This document shows positions 42,495 through 50,955 of a stretch of DNA of 64,000 bases, piece after piece (positions within the stretch are counted from its first letter, which is position 1; every line of letters starts with the position of its first letter). The notes beneath the pieces are model-generated. The model ran no database searches and was not told the origin of the DNA. It saw only the letters and a list, made by a program, of their open reading frames with translations. The stretch comes from Pseudomonas sp. MN1F. Its GTDB lineage: Bacteria; Pseudomonadota; Gammaproteobacteria; Pseudomonadales; Pseudomonadaceae. The position numbers were made by a program, and so were the translations under genes. The stretch is from assembly GCF_009391885.1 (NCBI RefSeq), contig NZ_VZII01000037.1, positions 186,001-250,000 on the forward strand, given 5' to 3'.

Positions 42495-43247
42495 ATGACG
42501 GTCTACTTCATCGGCGCCGGCCCCGGCGACCCGGAACTGATCACGGTCAAGGGCCAACGCCTGATCCGCCAGTGCCCGGTGATCATCTATGCCGGCTCGC
42601 TGGTACCCGCCGCAGTGCTCGAAGGGCATCAGGCCGAGACGGTCATCAACAGTGCCGAACTGCACCTCGAACAAATCATCGACGCCATCCGCGCCGCACA
42701 TGCCAACGGCCAGGACGTGGCCCGGGTGCACAGTGGCGACCCCAGCCTGTATGGCGCCATCGGCGAGCAAATCCGCCACCTGCGCGAACTGGGCATCGAT
42801 TACCAGATCATTCCCGGCGTCACCGCCACCGCCGCCAGCGCGGCACTGCTGGGCTGCGAGCTGACCCTGCCGCAGGTGGCGCAAACGGTCATCCTCACCC
42901 GTTACGGCGACAGCTCACCGATGCCCGCAGGCGAACAGCTCGGCGACCTGGCCCGGCACGGCAGTACCTTGGCCATTCACCTGGGGGTCAAGCACTTGCC
43001 GCGCATCGTCGAAGAACTGCTGCCCCACTATGGCCCCGACTGCCCGGTCGCGGTGGTCCATCGGGCTACCTGGCCGGACCAGGACTGGGTGCGCGGCACG
43101 CTGGCCGATATCGTCGGTCAGGTTGCCAGCAAAGGTTTCCGGCGCACCGCGCTGATCCTGGTCGGCCATGTGCTTGGCGATGCGCCGTTCGCCGAGTCGG
43201 CGCTGTACCGCGCCGGCCACGCCCACCTGTACCGCCCCGGCGACTAG
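42495..43247 (+). CDS. cobM: Precorrin-4 C11-methyltransferase
   Basis: 250-residue SAM-dependent methyltransferase of aerobic cobalamin synthesis. VYFIGAGPGDPELITVKGQRLI is the tetrapyrrole methylase SAM/substrate motif. VHSGDPSLYGAIGEQIRHL and the IPGVTATAASAALLGCELTLPQ segment are typical of CobM/CbiF. It is the last cob gene in this operon, 30 bp after cobE. The other cob genes must be elsewhere. Confidence 0.92.
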   Translation: MTVYFIGAGPGDPELITVKGQRLIRQCPVIIYAGSLVPAAVLEGHQAETVINSAELHLEQIIDAIRAAHANGQDVARVHSGDPSLYGAIGEQIRHLRELGIDYQIIPGVTATAASAALLGCELTLPQVAQTVILTRYGDSSPMPAGEQLGDLARHGSTLAIHLGVKHLPRIVEELLPHYGPDCPVAVVHRATWPDQDWVRGTLADIVGQVASKGFRRTALILVGHVLGDAPFAESALYRAGHAHLYRPGD

Positions 43248-43308
43248 CATTGCCAAGCTTGAGAGGGGCGGAGCAGACTGCGCATTCAACCCGACCGGAG
43301 GGAGACCC

Positions 43309-43551
43309 ATGCTGGAGCTGCGCCCTAATTGTGAATGTTGCGATGCCGACCTGCCGGGCGATAGCCCCGACGCCCTGATCTGCTCGTTCGAATGCACCTT
43401 CTGCCGCCACTGCGCTGACCACCGCTTGCAGGGCCGCTGCCCGAATTGCGGCGGCCAGTTGCAGCCCCGCCCGACGCGAGTGGGCCAGGCCTTGAGCAAC
43501 AACCCCGCCTCGACCCAGCGCGTCCTCAAGCCACACCCGGCCTGCGCCTGA
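43309..43551 (+). CDS. DUF1272 small cysteine-rich protein
   Basis: 80-residue protein with two pairs of zinc-finger-like cysteines (ELRPNCECCDADLP, FECTFCRHCADHRLQGRCPNCGG). This is the DUF1272 pattern, known widely but without function. GGAG lies before ATG 43309. It follows cobM by 61 bp; a hairpin with arms ACAGGCA (43564-43570) and TGCCTGT (43587-43593) lies after its stop. Confidence 0.85.
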   Translation: MLELRPNCECCDADLPGDSPDALICSFECTFCRHCADHRLQGRCPNCGGQLQPRPTRVGQALSNNPASTQRVLKPHPACA

Positions 43552-43603
43552 CCCTCCGCCAACACAGGCATCGGCGCTTGCGACGGTGCCTGTAACGGCT
43601 TCC

Positions 43604-43622
43604 TTGTAGGAAATTTCTACAA
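43604..43622. promoter_or_regulatory. Palindrome resembling BvgA/EvgA sites upstream of the response regulator
   Basis: TTGTAGGAAATTTCTACAA has arms TTGTAG and CTACAA and back-to-back heptads TAGGAAA/TTTCTAC, close to the inverted heptads described for BvgA and to EvgA half-sites (TTCYTACA). It ends 25 bp upstream of a TATACT -10-like element at 43648-43653, which fits an activator site. Confidence 0.5.
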
Positions 43623-43647
43623 TACCGGCTCGCTTGTTCAACACATC

Positions 43648-43653
43648 TATACT
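43648..43653 (+). promoter_or_regulatory. -10-like TATACT of the two-component operon
   Basis: TATACT with no good -35 at 17 bp, but with the palindrome 43604-43622 in activator position. The predicted leader to ATG 43767 is about 107 nt. Confidence 0.4.
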
Positions 43654-43766
43654 CGCCATTACCATGGATCCGGAATGGTCGTATCGTGCCGCACAGCAGA
43701 AAAAGCTTGCAGACGTATTCCTGATTGCTTCAGGAAACCGACCACATTCCGACAGGAGCTAGTGAC

Positions 43767-44381
43767 ATGACAACCGTGCTGATCGTTGATGATCACGCCA
43801 TCGTCCGTTTTTCCTTGCGCATATTGCTCGAGCGTGAGCGCTTTCGTATCGTCGGCGAAGTCGACAATGGCAGTGAAGTGGCGCAAAAAGTGCGCGAGCT
43901 GCGCCCCGACGTGGTGCTGCTGGACATCGGGCTCCCCGGCCTGGATGGCATGGAAGTCATCAAGCGCCTGCAACAACAGGAGCCGGCGCCGAAGATCATG
44001 GTGCTGACCGGGCAGGCCACCGACCTTTACGTGCGCCGCTGCCTGGATGCCGGCATCGGTGCATTCGTCACCAAGGGCGAAGACCTGGAGGCCGTGGTGT
44101 TCGCCCTCAAGGCCCTGATCAAGGGCTATTCCACCTTCCCCCAGATGGCGGTGAACAGTAATACCCTGGAAAGCGAGCCAGAGCGCCTGGGCAGCCTGTC
44201 CAACCGCGAGATGGAAGTACTGCGGCGCCTGAGCCGTGGTGAAAACAACAAGAACATCGGCGCTTGCATGAACCTCAGTGCCAAGACCATCAGCACTTAC
44301 CGTGGCCGCATCATGGAAAAGCTCAAGACCGAGTCACTGGTGGAAATGGTTGACCTGGCCAAACGCAACCAAGTCAACTGA
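43767..44381 (+). CDS. LuxR-type response regulator, BvgA/EvgA-like
   Basis: 204-residue regulator. The receiver domain has VDDH at residues 7-10, the phospho-acceptor Asp in VVLLDIGLPGLDG (about 54), the VLTGQ Thr and VTKGED Lys. The C-terminal LuxR helix-turn-helix shows LSNREMEVLRRLSRGENNKNIGACMNLSAKTISTYRGRIMEKL. ATG 43767 with AGGAG upstream is chosen. It is 13 bp before the gene for a BvgS-like hybrid kinase, so it is that kinase's partner. The regulated genes are unknown. Confidence 0.9.
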   Translation: MTTVLIVDDHAIVRFSLRILLERERFRIVGEVDNGSEVAQKVRELRPDVVLLDIGLPGLDGMEVIKRLQQQEPAPKIMVLTGQATDLYVRRCLDAGIGAFVTKGEDLEAVVFALKALIKGYSTFPQMAVNSNTLESEPERLGSLSNREMEVLRRLSRGENNKNIGACMNLSAKTISTYRGRIMEKLKTESLVEMVDLAKRNQVN

Positions 44382-44394
44382 GCGTACGGGTAGC

Positions 44395-47300
44395 ATGAAA
44401 CCTGTCCTGGCCGGCCTGACTCTGTTCATCGCCCTGCTCTGCTGCCCGCTCATGACGCTCGCCGACGGTGAGCCACGGCATTTGCTGGCGCGCGCTACCA
44501 GCGCCGCCCAACCTCTGCAACTGGACGACGCCGACCGCCAGTGGCTGCAGCGGCGCGGCGTGTTGTTGCTGGGGACTTCACAACCGGATTACCCACCCTT
44601 CGAGATCAACGTCAGCCTGGCTGATTACGAAGGCCTCAGCGCCGACTACGCCGGGCTGATCGCCGAGCAGCTGGGCGTGCCGATCGAAGTCAGGCGCTTC
44701 GCCAGCCGCCACGAAGCGATCGCCGCGTTGCGCGCGGGCACCCTCGACCTGCTGGGCAGCTCCAATGGTTTTGAAGCTGCCGATGCCCAGCTCAGCCTCA
44801 GCCAGCCCTACGCCGACGACCTGCCGGTGATCGTGACACGCGAGGACGCTTCGCTGAATCAGGGCAAAGACCTGGCCGGCCTGCGCCTGGCGATGGTCGA
44901 CCACTACTTGCCGGGCGAGACCGTTCGCACCCTCTACCCCAAGGCACAACTGAGCCTCTATCGCTCGACCCTGGCAGGCCTGGCAGCGGTCGAAATGGGT
45001 GAGGCCGACGCCTATCTGGGCGATGCCATCAGTACCGATTACCTCATAGGCAAGAGTTACCAGGGCACGGTGAGGATCGATCACTTCTGCCAGGTGGCGC
45101 CCGGTTCCTTTGCCTTCGCTTTCGCCAATGACAACCTGCGGCTGCGCCGTCTGGTCGATGCGGCCATGGCCAGGATCACCGAAAGCGAGCGCCTGAACAT
45201 CCTGCGCCGCTGGAGCAGTGGCAATACCAGCCTGTTGCTGGAGCGGCACCTGTCGGTACTGACGAAAGAAGAAAAGGACTGGATAGCCCGCAACCCTACG
45301 GTCAGCGTGCTGGTCGACACGGCCCTGGCCCCGCTGACGTTCAACGACGCCCAGCAGCATGTCAGCGGTATCACCGTCGACCTGCTCAAGCAGATCACCC
45401 TGCGCACCGGTTTGCAGTTCAGGTTCATCGAGCAAGGCACCGTGCAGCAGATGGTTGAAAAGGTTGCCCACGGCGAGGCACAGATGATCGGGGCACTGGG
45501 TTATGGCACGGAACGCGCAGCGCGGCTGCGCTACACCCGTCCCTATCTGGTCAGCCCCAGGGTGCTGGTGACCCGCGACCAGGCGCCCTCGCCGCTGCAC
45601 GCCAGGCACCTGGACGGGCAACGCATTGCCCTGCTGCAGGGCTCTCACCTTCGCGACGAGGTATTGCGCCGCTTTCCGCAAGCGAAACTGATCAAGGTGA
45701 ACAACCCCCTTGGCCTGATGGAAGCGGTGGCCAACGGCGATGCTGACGCCGCCTATAGCAGTTATATCAACGCCTCGTACTACATCAAACAGGTCTTCAA
45801 GGGGCGCCTGCGTATCGCCGATGTGCTGGGGGACGAGCTGGCCGTCGCCGCCTTTGCCGTGGCGCCTGGCCTGCCGCAACTGCAGGCCATCCTCGACAAA
45901 GCGCTGATGAGCATCCCTCCTGAAGAACTGGAACAGTTGATAAACCGTTGGCGCACCAGCACCTTGGTCAGCGACAGCCCCTGGCGCAACTACCGCACGC
46001 TGGCCCTGCAAGTGTTGGTGCTGTCAGCCCTGCTGCTGGCGGGCGTGGTGTTCTGGAACAGCTACCTGCGCAAGCTGATCCACCAGCGCACCGAAGCGCA
46101 GCACGCGCTGCAGGCGCAACTGGCCTTCAGCCGCGGCCTGCTGGAGCAACTGCGCCAGGCCAAGAACGAAGCGGAACAGGCCAGCAAGACCAAAAGCACG
46201 TTCCTGGCGAACATGAGCCACGAGATCCGTACCCCCATGAACGCGGTGATAGGCTTGCTGGAACTGGCACTGGAAGACAACCGCGCTGGCCACTGCGACA
46301 CCCAGACCCTGCAAACCGCTTACGATTCCGCCATCGGTCTGCTCGGGTTGATCGGCGACATCCTGGACATTTCCCGCATCGAATCCGGGCACATGAGCCT
46401 GCAGCCGGTTGCCACCGACCTGGCCGAACTGCTGCGTAGCACCCTGCGTGTGTTCGAAGGCAACGCGCAGATGAAGGGCTTGCACCTGCAAGGCGAGCTG
46501 CCAGACGCGCCACTCTGGGTCCTGGCTGACCCGTTGCGAATCAAGCAGATCCTCTCCAACCTGCTGAGCAATGCCATCAAGTTCACCGATCGTGGCGACG
46601 TGCTGGCCCGTCTCTCGTTCAAGCCCTCGGCCACAGCCGACACCGTGCGGGTCGAGCTGAACGTAACCGACACCGGTATCGGCATTGCCGCTCAGGATCA
46701 GGCCCGGCTGTTCAACACCTTCACCCAGGCTTCAGGCCCACGGGCCAGCCAAGGCGCCGGCCTGGGCCTGGTCATCAGCCGAACCCTGACCGAACTGATG
46801 GGGGGCCGGCTGGACCTGCAGAGTGTGGAAGGTGTCGGCACCCGTGTGCTCGTCCAGTTGCCGCTGCCACTGAGTGCGCCACCGGCACCACTGCAACACG
46901 ACACGGTGGCCGAAGCCGCCGACAGCGGGCCGCTGAATGTCCTGGTGGTCGATGACTACCCTGCCAATCTGCTGTTGCTGGAAAAACAGCTGCACAGCCT
47001 GGGCCATCAGGTGACGCTGGCCGAGAACGGTGAAGCGGCGCTGGCCCTGTGGCGAGCACACGCCTTCGACCTGGTCATCACTGACTGCAGCATGCCGGTC
47101 ATGGACGGCCATGAGCTGGCCCGCAGGGTTCGGCTACTCGAACAAGAACGCGGGCAGCCCGCCTGCAGCATTCTCGGCGTGACCGCCAATGCCCAGGCCG
47201 AAGAGCGTCAACGCTGCCTGCACAGCGGCATGGACGACTGCCTGTTCAAGCCCATCGGGCTGCAGGCACTGAAGGCTCACCTGCCACAAAGGCGATCCGC

Positions 47301-47670
47301 CAGCCCTGCACCCGCGCCAAGCGAAAGCGGTTTCAATCTGAACGAGCTGCAGCATCTGACCCAGAATGACCAGCAGCTGACCAGGCGCCTGCTCGAGCAA
47401 CTGACGCAAAGTGCCCGCGAAGACCTTGCCGCCCTGCACGCCCTTGACGCCGCCCACGACCGCGAGGCGCTACCCGCGCTCGCTCATCGCATCAAAGGGG
47501 GCGCCAAGATGCTGCGGGTACGCGGGGTGGTCAAGGATTGCGAAGCCATCGAACAGGCACATGCCCAGGGGCTGCCGACGAACGCGCTGCACCTGCAGCT
47601 GGAAGCCAGCCTGCAGGCCTTGCTGCGGGAACTGGGCGACACCCTCAGTGCAATTGCAGCGTCGAGTTGA
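44395..47670 (+). CDS. BvgS-like unorthodox hybrid sensor kinase
   Basis: 1091-residue kinase. After a signal peptide (about 1-25) come two tandem Venus-flytrap solute-binding (SBP_bac_3) domains (about 55-285 and 300-530) and a transmembrane helix (about 542-562). A coiled coil, HisKA with His609 (MSHEIRTPMNAVIG), the ATPase domain, a receiver domain with Asp897 (ITDCSMPVMDG) and an HPt domain with His1031 (LAHRIKGGAKM) follow. The domain order is that of BvgS/EvgS but there is no PAS domain between membrane and HisKA. Phosphate would pass His609-Asp897-His1031 to the upstream LuxR-type regulator. The periplasmic ligand is unknown, most likely a small molecule. Confidence 0.92.
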   Translation: MKPVLAGLTLFIALLCCPLMTLADGEPRHLLARATSAAQPLQLDDADRQWLQRRGVLLLGTSQPDYPPFEINVSLADYEGLSADYAGLIAEQLGVPIEVRRFASRHEAIAALRAGTLDLLGSSNGFEAADAQLSLSQPYADDLPVIVTREDASLNQGKDLAGLRLAMVDHYLPGETVRTLYPKAQLSLYRSTLAGLAAVEMGEADAYLGDAISTDYLIGKSYQGTVRIDHFCQVAPGSFAFAFANDNLRLRRLVDAAMARITESERLNILRRWSSGNTSLLLERHLSVLTKEEKDWIARNPTVSVLVDTALAPLTFNDAQQHVSGITVDLLKQITLRTGLQFRFIEQGTVQQMVEKVAHGEAQMIGALGYGTERAARLRYTRPYLVSPRVLVTRDQAPSPLHARHLDGQRIALLQGSHLRDEVLRRFPQAKLIKVNNPLGLMEAVANGDADAAYSSYINASYYIKQVFKGRLRIADVLGDELAVAAFAVAPGLPQLQAILDKALMSIPPEELEQLINRWRTSTLVSDSPWRNYRTLALQVLVLSALLLAGVVFWNSYLRKLIHQRTEAQHALQAQLAFSRGLLEQLRQAKNEAEQASKTKSTFLANMSHEIRTPMNAVIGLLELALEDNRAGHCDTQTLQTAYDSAIGLLGLIGDILDISRIESGHMSLQPVATDLAELLRSTLRVFEGNAQMKGLHLQGELPDAPLWVLADPLRIKQILSNLLSNAIKFTDRGDVLARLSFKPSATADTVRVELNVTDTGIGIAAQDQARLFNTFTQASGPRASQGAGLGLVISRTLTELMGGRLDLQSVEGVGTRVLVQLPLPLSAPPAPLQHDTVAEAADSGPLNVLVVDDYPANLLLLEKQLHSLGHQVTLAENGEAALALWRAHAFDLVITDCSMPVMDGHELARRVRLLEQERGQPACSILGVTANAQAEERQRCLHSGMDDCLFKPIGLQALKAHLPQRRSASPAPAPSESGFNLNELQHLTQNDQQLTRRLLEQLTQSAREDLAALHALDAAHDREALPALAHRIKGGAKMLRVRGVVKDCEAIEQAHAQGLPTNALHLQLEASLQALLRELGDTLSAIAASS

Positions 47671-48964
47671 TCTGGCTGATGGCGTCGACCACGTGACGGG
47701 AACCCTGCTGGATTTCCATGATCACCGTCCCCGCCTCGTTGGCCAGGGCAACGCCATGCCCGGTGCGTGACAGGCTCGACTGCATGCTGGCCACGGCAGT
47801 CAGCGACAGGTCGTGGTTCTGGCGTACCACATCGACGATTTCCAGCGTCGCCTTGCTGGTGCGCGCCGCCAGGCTGCGCACTTCATCGGCCACCACGGCG
47901 AAGCCGCGACCATGCTCACCGGCCCTCGCCGCCTCGATGGCTGCGTTCAAGGCCAGCAGGTTGGTCTGGTCGGCGATGCCGCGAATGGTCAGCACGATCT
48001 GCCCGATCACATCCGACTGCTTGCTGACCGCATCGATACTGCGCGCGGCATCGTTGAGTTCCTCGGAAATCTGCTCGATGACCGCTACGGTCTGCTGCAC
48101 GACCTCGGTCCCCTTGCGCGCGCAGGCATCGGTCTGCACCGAACTGGCATGGGCCGCATCGGCGGCACTTTGCTGGGTGTTGACCTGCGCAGTGATGTCG
48201 CTGGCGAATTTGACCACCTTGTACAAGCGCCCTTTGCTGTCGAAGATCGGGTTGTACGAGGCTTCCAGGTAAACCGTCTGGCCCTGTTTGTTGATCCGCT
48301 CGAAGCGGTGCGAGTGGTATTCGCCGCGATTGAGCGAAGCCCAGAACTCGCGGTATGCACCGGATTCGCGCTCATGGGGCAGGCAGAACAGGCCGTGGTG
48401 ACGCCCGACTACTTCCTCCAGGCGATAGCCCATGGTCACGAGGAAGTTCTCGTTGGCCTTGATCACCCGCCCTTGCGGGGTGAACTCGACCACAGCCATG
48501 GACCGCCCAATGGCCTTGAGCAAGCTTTCGCTCTCGTGCTCGTCCTTGACCCGCTGGCTGATATCGGCCGCCACCTTGATCACGCTGGTGACCTGTTGTT
48601 GCTCATCGAGCACCGGCATGTAGCTGGCCTCCAGCCAGACCTCGCGGCCAGCCTTGTCGACGCGCTCGAAGGTGCCGCTGATGGCCTTGCCCTGCCCCAG
48701 CTCACGCCACAGCTGCTGGTATTCGGCGCTCTTGGCGTAGGCTGGGTCACAGAACAGACGGTGGTGCTTGCCGCGCAATTCGTCGACGCTGTAGCCCATG
48801 GCCTGGCAGAACTGGGCATTGGCATCAACAATGGTACCGTCCGGGGCGAACTCGATCATTGCCATGCAGCGGCTGATCGCCGCGAGCTTGGCCTGGGCCT
48901 CGGCCAGGGCCTTGCGAGTGCGCTGAATCTCGATCAAATCAGACTTGCGGTGGAAGTCGAACAT
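47645..48964 (-). CDS. Soluble chemoreceptor with two PAS domains (BdlA-like)
   Basis: 439-residue cytoplasmic methyl-accepting protein without transmembrane helices. Two PAS domains are visible (about 25-140, FAPDGTIVDANAQFCQAMGY, and 145-260, FTPQGRVIKANENFLVTMGY), each followed by a PAC-like stretch. The signalling hairpin holds the conserved tip IADQTNLLALNAAIEAARAGEHGRGFAVVADEVRSLA. Length and order match BdlA, the P. aeruginosa biofilm dispersion protein. Its 3' end overlaps that of the BvgS-like kinase gene by 26 bp on the other strand. Confidence 0.88.
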   Translation of the reverse strand: MFDFHRKSDLIEIQRTRKALAEAQAKLAAISRCMAMIEFAPDGTIVDANAQFCQAMGYSVDELRGKHHRLFCDPAYAKSAEYQQLWRELGQGKAISGTFERVDKAGREVWLEASYMPVLDEQQQVTSVIKVAADISQRVKDEHESESLLKAIGRSMAVVEFTPQGRVIKANENFLVTMGYRLEEVVGRHHGLFCLPHERESGAYREFWASLNRGEYHSHRFERINKQGQTVYLEASYNPIFDSKGRLYKVVKFASDITAQVNTQQSAADAAHASSVQTDACARKGTEVVQQTVAVIEQISEELNDAARSIDAVSKQSDVIGQIVLTIRGIADQTNLLALNAAIEAARAGEHGRGFAVVADEVRSLAARTSKATLEIVDVVRQNHDLSLTAVASMQSSLSRTGHGVALANEAGTVIMEIQQGSRHVVDAISQINSTLQLH

Positions 48965-49078
48965 GGCGCCAGGATCCTTGATGCCCAGGGTTTCCTGAGC
49001 ATAGATCGGCTTTGATAGCGTGCAAGCACCTTGATATCACTTTGTGATTAGCCAGTTAGCGAAAGTTCCTGAGAATCC

Positions 49079-50098
49079 TCAAGAGCTTTCACGCACCATC
49101 AGTTCAAAGCCCAAGTCCTGCTGCTCGGTCGCTACCCGCTTGCCATCGAGCAGCGCCAGCAGTGCCTGGGCGGCGCCTCGACCAACGGCAGCCCTTGGCG
49201 TGCGAATGGAGGTCAGGCGCGGCACCATGTGCGCCGAAGCCGGCAAATCGTTGAAACCGACCATGGCCACCTGGCGCGGCACTTCGATGCCTTGACGCAA
49301 TGCCTGCAACACCGCGCCCTGGGCCAGGTCGTCGTTGCAGAAGAAGATCCCGTCCACATCAGGCGCCTGCGCCAACAGTTGGCTGAACAGTTCGCTGCCC
49401 AGTGCGATGGATGACGGTTGCGGCGCCAGCATCTCCAGCTCGCAGGCCTGCATGCCGGCTTCGGCAAGGGCCTGGCGGAAGCCCTCGGCGCGTTGCATCA
49501 CCCGTGGGTCGAGCTGCGCAGCAATGAACGCCAGGCGCCGCCGGCCGCGTTCGATCAGGTGCGTCGCCGCAGCCCGCCCGGCCTGCTGCTGGGAAAAGCC
49601 CACCGACAAGGCGCCCGCCTCACCGCCCAACTCCATCATGTGCACGCAGGGCACGCCGCTGGCTGCCAGCATCTGCCGCGCCGCATCGCTGCGATCGAAG
49701 CCGGTGAGCAACATGCCGCAGGGCTGATAGGCCAGGTAGTTGCGGATCAGGTTTTCTTCTTCGTCGAGATCGTAGTGATAGTTGCCGATCAGCACTTCGA
49801 GCCCACGCGGGCGCATCACCTCGTGAATGGCCTCCAGGGTGTCGATGAACAGCTGGTTGGACAACGACGGAATCAGCACCACCACCGACTGGCTGCGCGC
49901 CGACGCCAGCGCCCGGGCCGCCGGGTTGGCGACGTAGCCCAGGGACGCGGCGGCGACCCTGACCTTTTCCACCAGTTCCGGGGCAACCGTGCTGACCCCG
50001 CGCAGCGCGCGCGAAGCAGTGATCGGGGAAACCCCGGATAGCCTGGCGACTTCAGCCAGTGTGGGACGACCTGTGGTGCGAGAGCCGGTGCGGGACAT
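49079..50098 (-). CDS. gntR: LacI-family repressor of gluconate utilisation
   Basis: 339-residue LacI/GalR regulator. The N-terminal helix-turn-helix is TLAEVARLSGVSPITASRALRG with hinge region GYVANPAARALASARS. The periplasmic-binding-protein-like effector domain follows (VVVLIPSLSNQLFIDTLEAIH). It is divergent from gnuK and gntP, and operator-like palindromes occur at both promoters. In Pseudomonas GntR represses the gluconate genes and is released by gluconate or 6-phosphogluconate. Confidence 0.92.
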   Translation of the reverse strand: MSRTGSRTTGRPTLAEVARLSGVSPITASRALRGVSTVAPELVEKVRVAAASLGYVANPAARALASARSQSVVVLIPSLSNQLFIDTLEAIHEVMRPRGLEVLIGNYHYDLDEEENLIRNYLAYQPCGMLLTGFDRSDAARQMLAASGVPCVHMMELGGEAGALSVGFSQQQAGRAAATHLIERGRRRLAFIAAQLDPRVMQRAEGFRQALAEAGMQACELEMLAPQPSSIALGSELFSQLLAQAPDVDGIFFCNDDLAQGAVLQALRQGIEVPRQVAMVGFNDLPASAHMVPRLTSIRTPRAAVGRGAAQALLALLDGKRVATEQQDLGFELMVRESS

Positions 50099-50139
50099 GG
50101 ATGTTGTAATTTTACTACTTGCAGGAATGGGGAACGGCC

Positions 50140-50158
50140 ACTAAGGTAGCGCTGTCTC
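50140..50158. promoter_or_regulatory. GntR operator near the gntR promoter
   Basis: ACTAAGGTAGCGCTGTCTC contains the AGCGCT core (50148-50153) and the AC-N-AAG-N-TAGCGCT pattern reported for Pseudomonas GntR. It lies 42 bp upstream of the gntR start, so it should serve autoregulation. Confidence 0.75.
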
Positions 50159-50270
50159 AGGACGCAGGCAATGTAATCTTTGGTAGTGGCCACTGCAGCA
50201 CGCTGCCAAGCGTCCATACTGCGTAAGGACAAGACCAATAACACCGGGGAGGTGGCGTTTCGTTTGCAAC

Positions 50271-50286
50271 GAGACAGCGCTATCTC
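50271..50286. promoter_or_regulatory. GntR operator upstream of gnuK
   Basis: GAGACAGCGCTATCTC is a palindrome with one mismatched pair, centred on AGCGCT (50276-50281). It lies 19 bp before the gnuK start, overlapping the region just before the Shine-Dalgarno. Confidence 0.78.
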
Positions 50287-50304
50287 ACCCCGCAGGAGGT
50301 ACTG

Positions 50305-50844
50305 ATGAATTCTCCCCTGTCCGCCATCGTGGTGATGGGCGTGGCTGGCTGCGGCAAAAGCTGCGTCGGCGATGCCATTGCCAAGCGAAGCGGCGGTCGC
50401 CTGATCGAAGGCGACGCATTCCACCCTGCCGAAAACATCCGCAAGATGAGCGCCGGCATCCCCCTGGACGACGATGACCGTGCCGGTTGGCTGGTGCGCC
50501 TGGGCCAGGAACTGCAAGCAACGGTAAAGGCTGGCGAACGGCCGATCCTCACCTGCTCCGCGCTCAAGCGTCGTTACCGCGACACCCTGCGCGCGGCGAT
50601 GCCGGAGTTGGTGTTCGTGTTCCTCGAACTCACCCCCATCGAGGCCGAAAAGCGCGTACTCGCCCGCCCCGGCCACTTCATGCCGGCCAGCCTGATCGAC
50701 AGCCAGTTCGCCGCCCTCGAGTCACCCCGTGGCGAGCCTCTGACCCTGCCGCTGGACGCCACTCAACCGATTGCGGTGCTCGCCGAAACGGTCGACGCCT
50801 GGCTAAAGCCCTGCGGTGAGCGGAACCTGGCGCGGACTGCCTGA
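50305..50844 (+). CDS. gnuK: Gluconokinase
   Basis: 179-residue P-loop kinase that phosphorylates gluconate to 6-phosphogluconate. Walker A GVAGCGKS is at about 12-19, DAFHP at about 38, KMSAGIPLDDDDRAGWL, and the lid with LTCSALKRRYRDTLR. Strong GCAGGAGGT lies before the ATG. A GntR operator overlaps its leader. In Pseudomonas it feeds the Entner-Doudoroff pathway. Confidence 0.94.
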   Translation: MNSPLSAIVVMGVAGCGKSCVGDAIAKRSGGRLIEGDAFHPAENIRKMSAGIPLDDDDRAGWLVRLGQELQATVKAGERPILTCSALKRRYRDTLRAAMPELVFVFLELTPIEAEKRVLARPGHFMPASLIDSQFAALESPRGEPLTLPLDATQPIAVLAETVDAWLKPCGERNLARTA

Positions 50845-50867
50845 ACCGGCGGTTTTTCCGGCTCACC

Positions 50868-50884
50868 AAAGATAGCGCTGTCTC
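50868..50884. promoter_or_regulatory. GntR operator upstream of gntP
   Basis: AAAGATAGCGCTGTCTC carries the AGCGCT core (50874-50879) and the AAG-N-TAGCGCT pattern, 71 bp upstream of the gntP start, in the gap after gnuK. Confidence 0.78.
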
Positions 50885-50924
50885 GGCGCCTGAAGGCGCC
50901 ACGTTTTCACTCATAGCTACGCCC

Positions 50925-50939
50925 AAAACAACGATAAGA
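50925..50939 (+). promoter_or_regulatory. A-rich Hfq/Crc-like motif in the gntP leader
   Basis: AAAACAACGATAAGA matches AAnAAnAA with one mismatch just upstream of the gntP Shine-Dalgarno region. It is weaker than the other motifs in this window. Confidence 0.35.
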
Positions 50940-50955
50940 CCGAGGCATCAAAACC

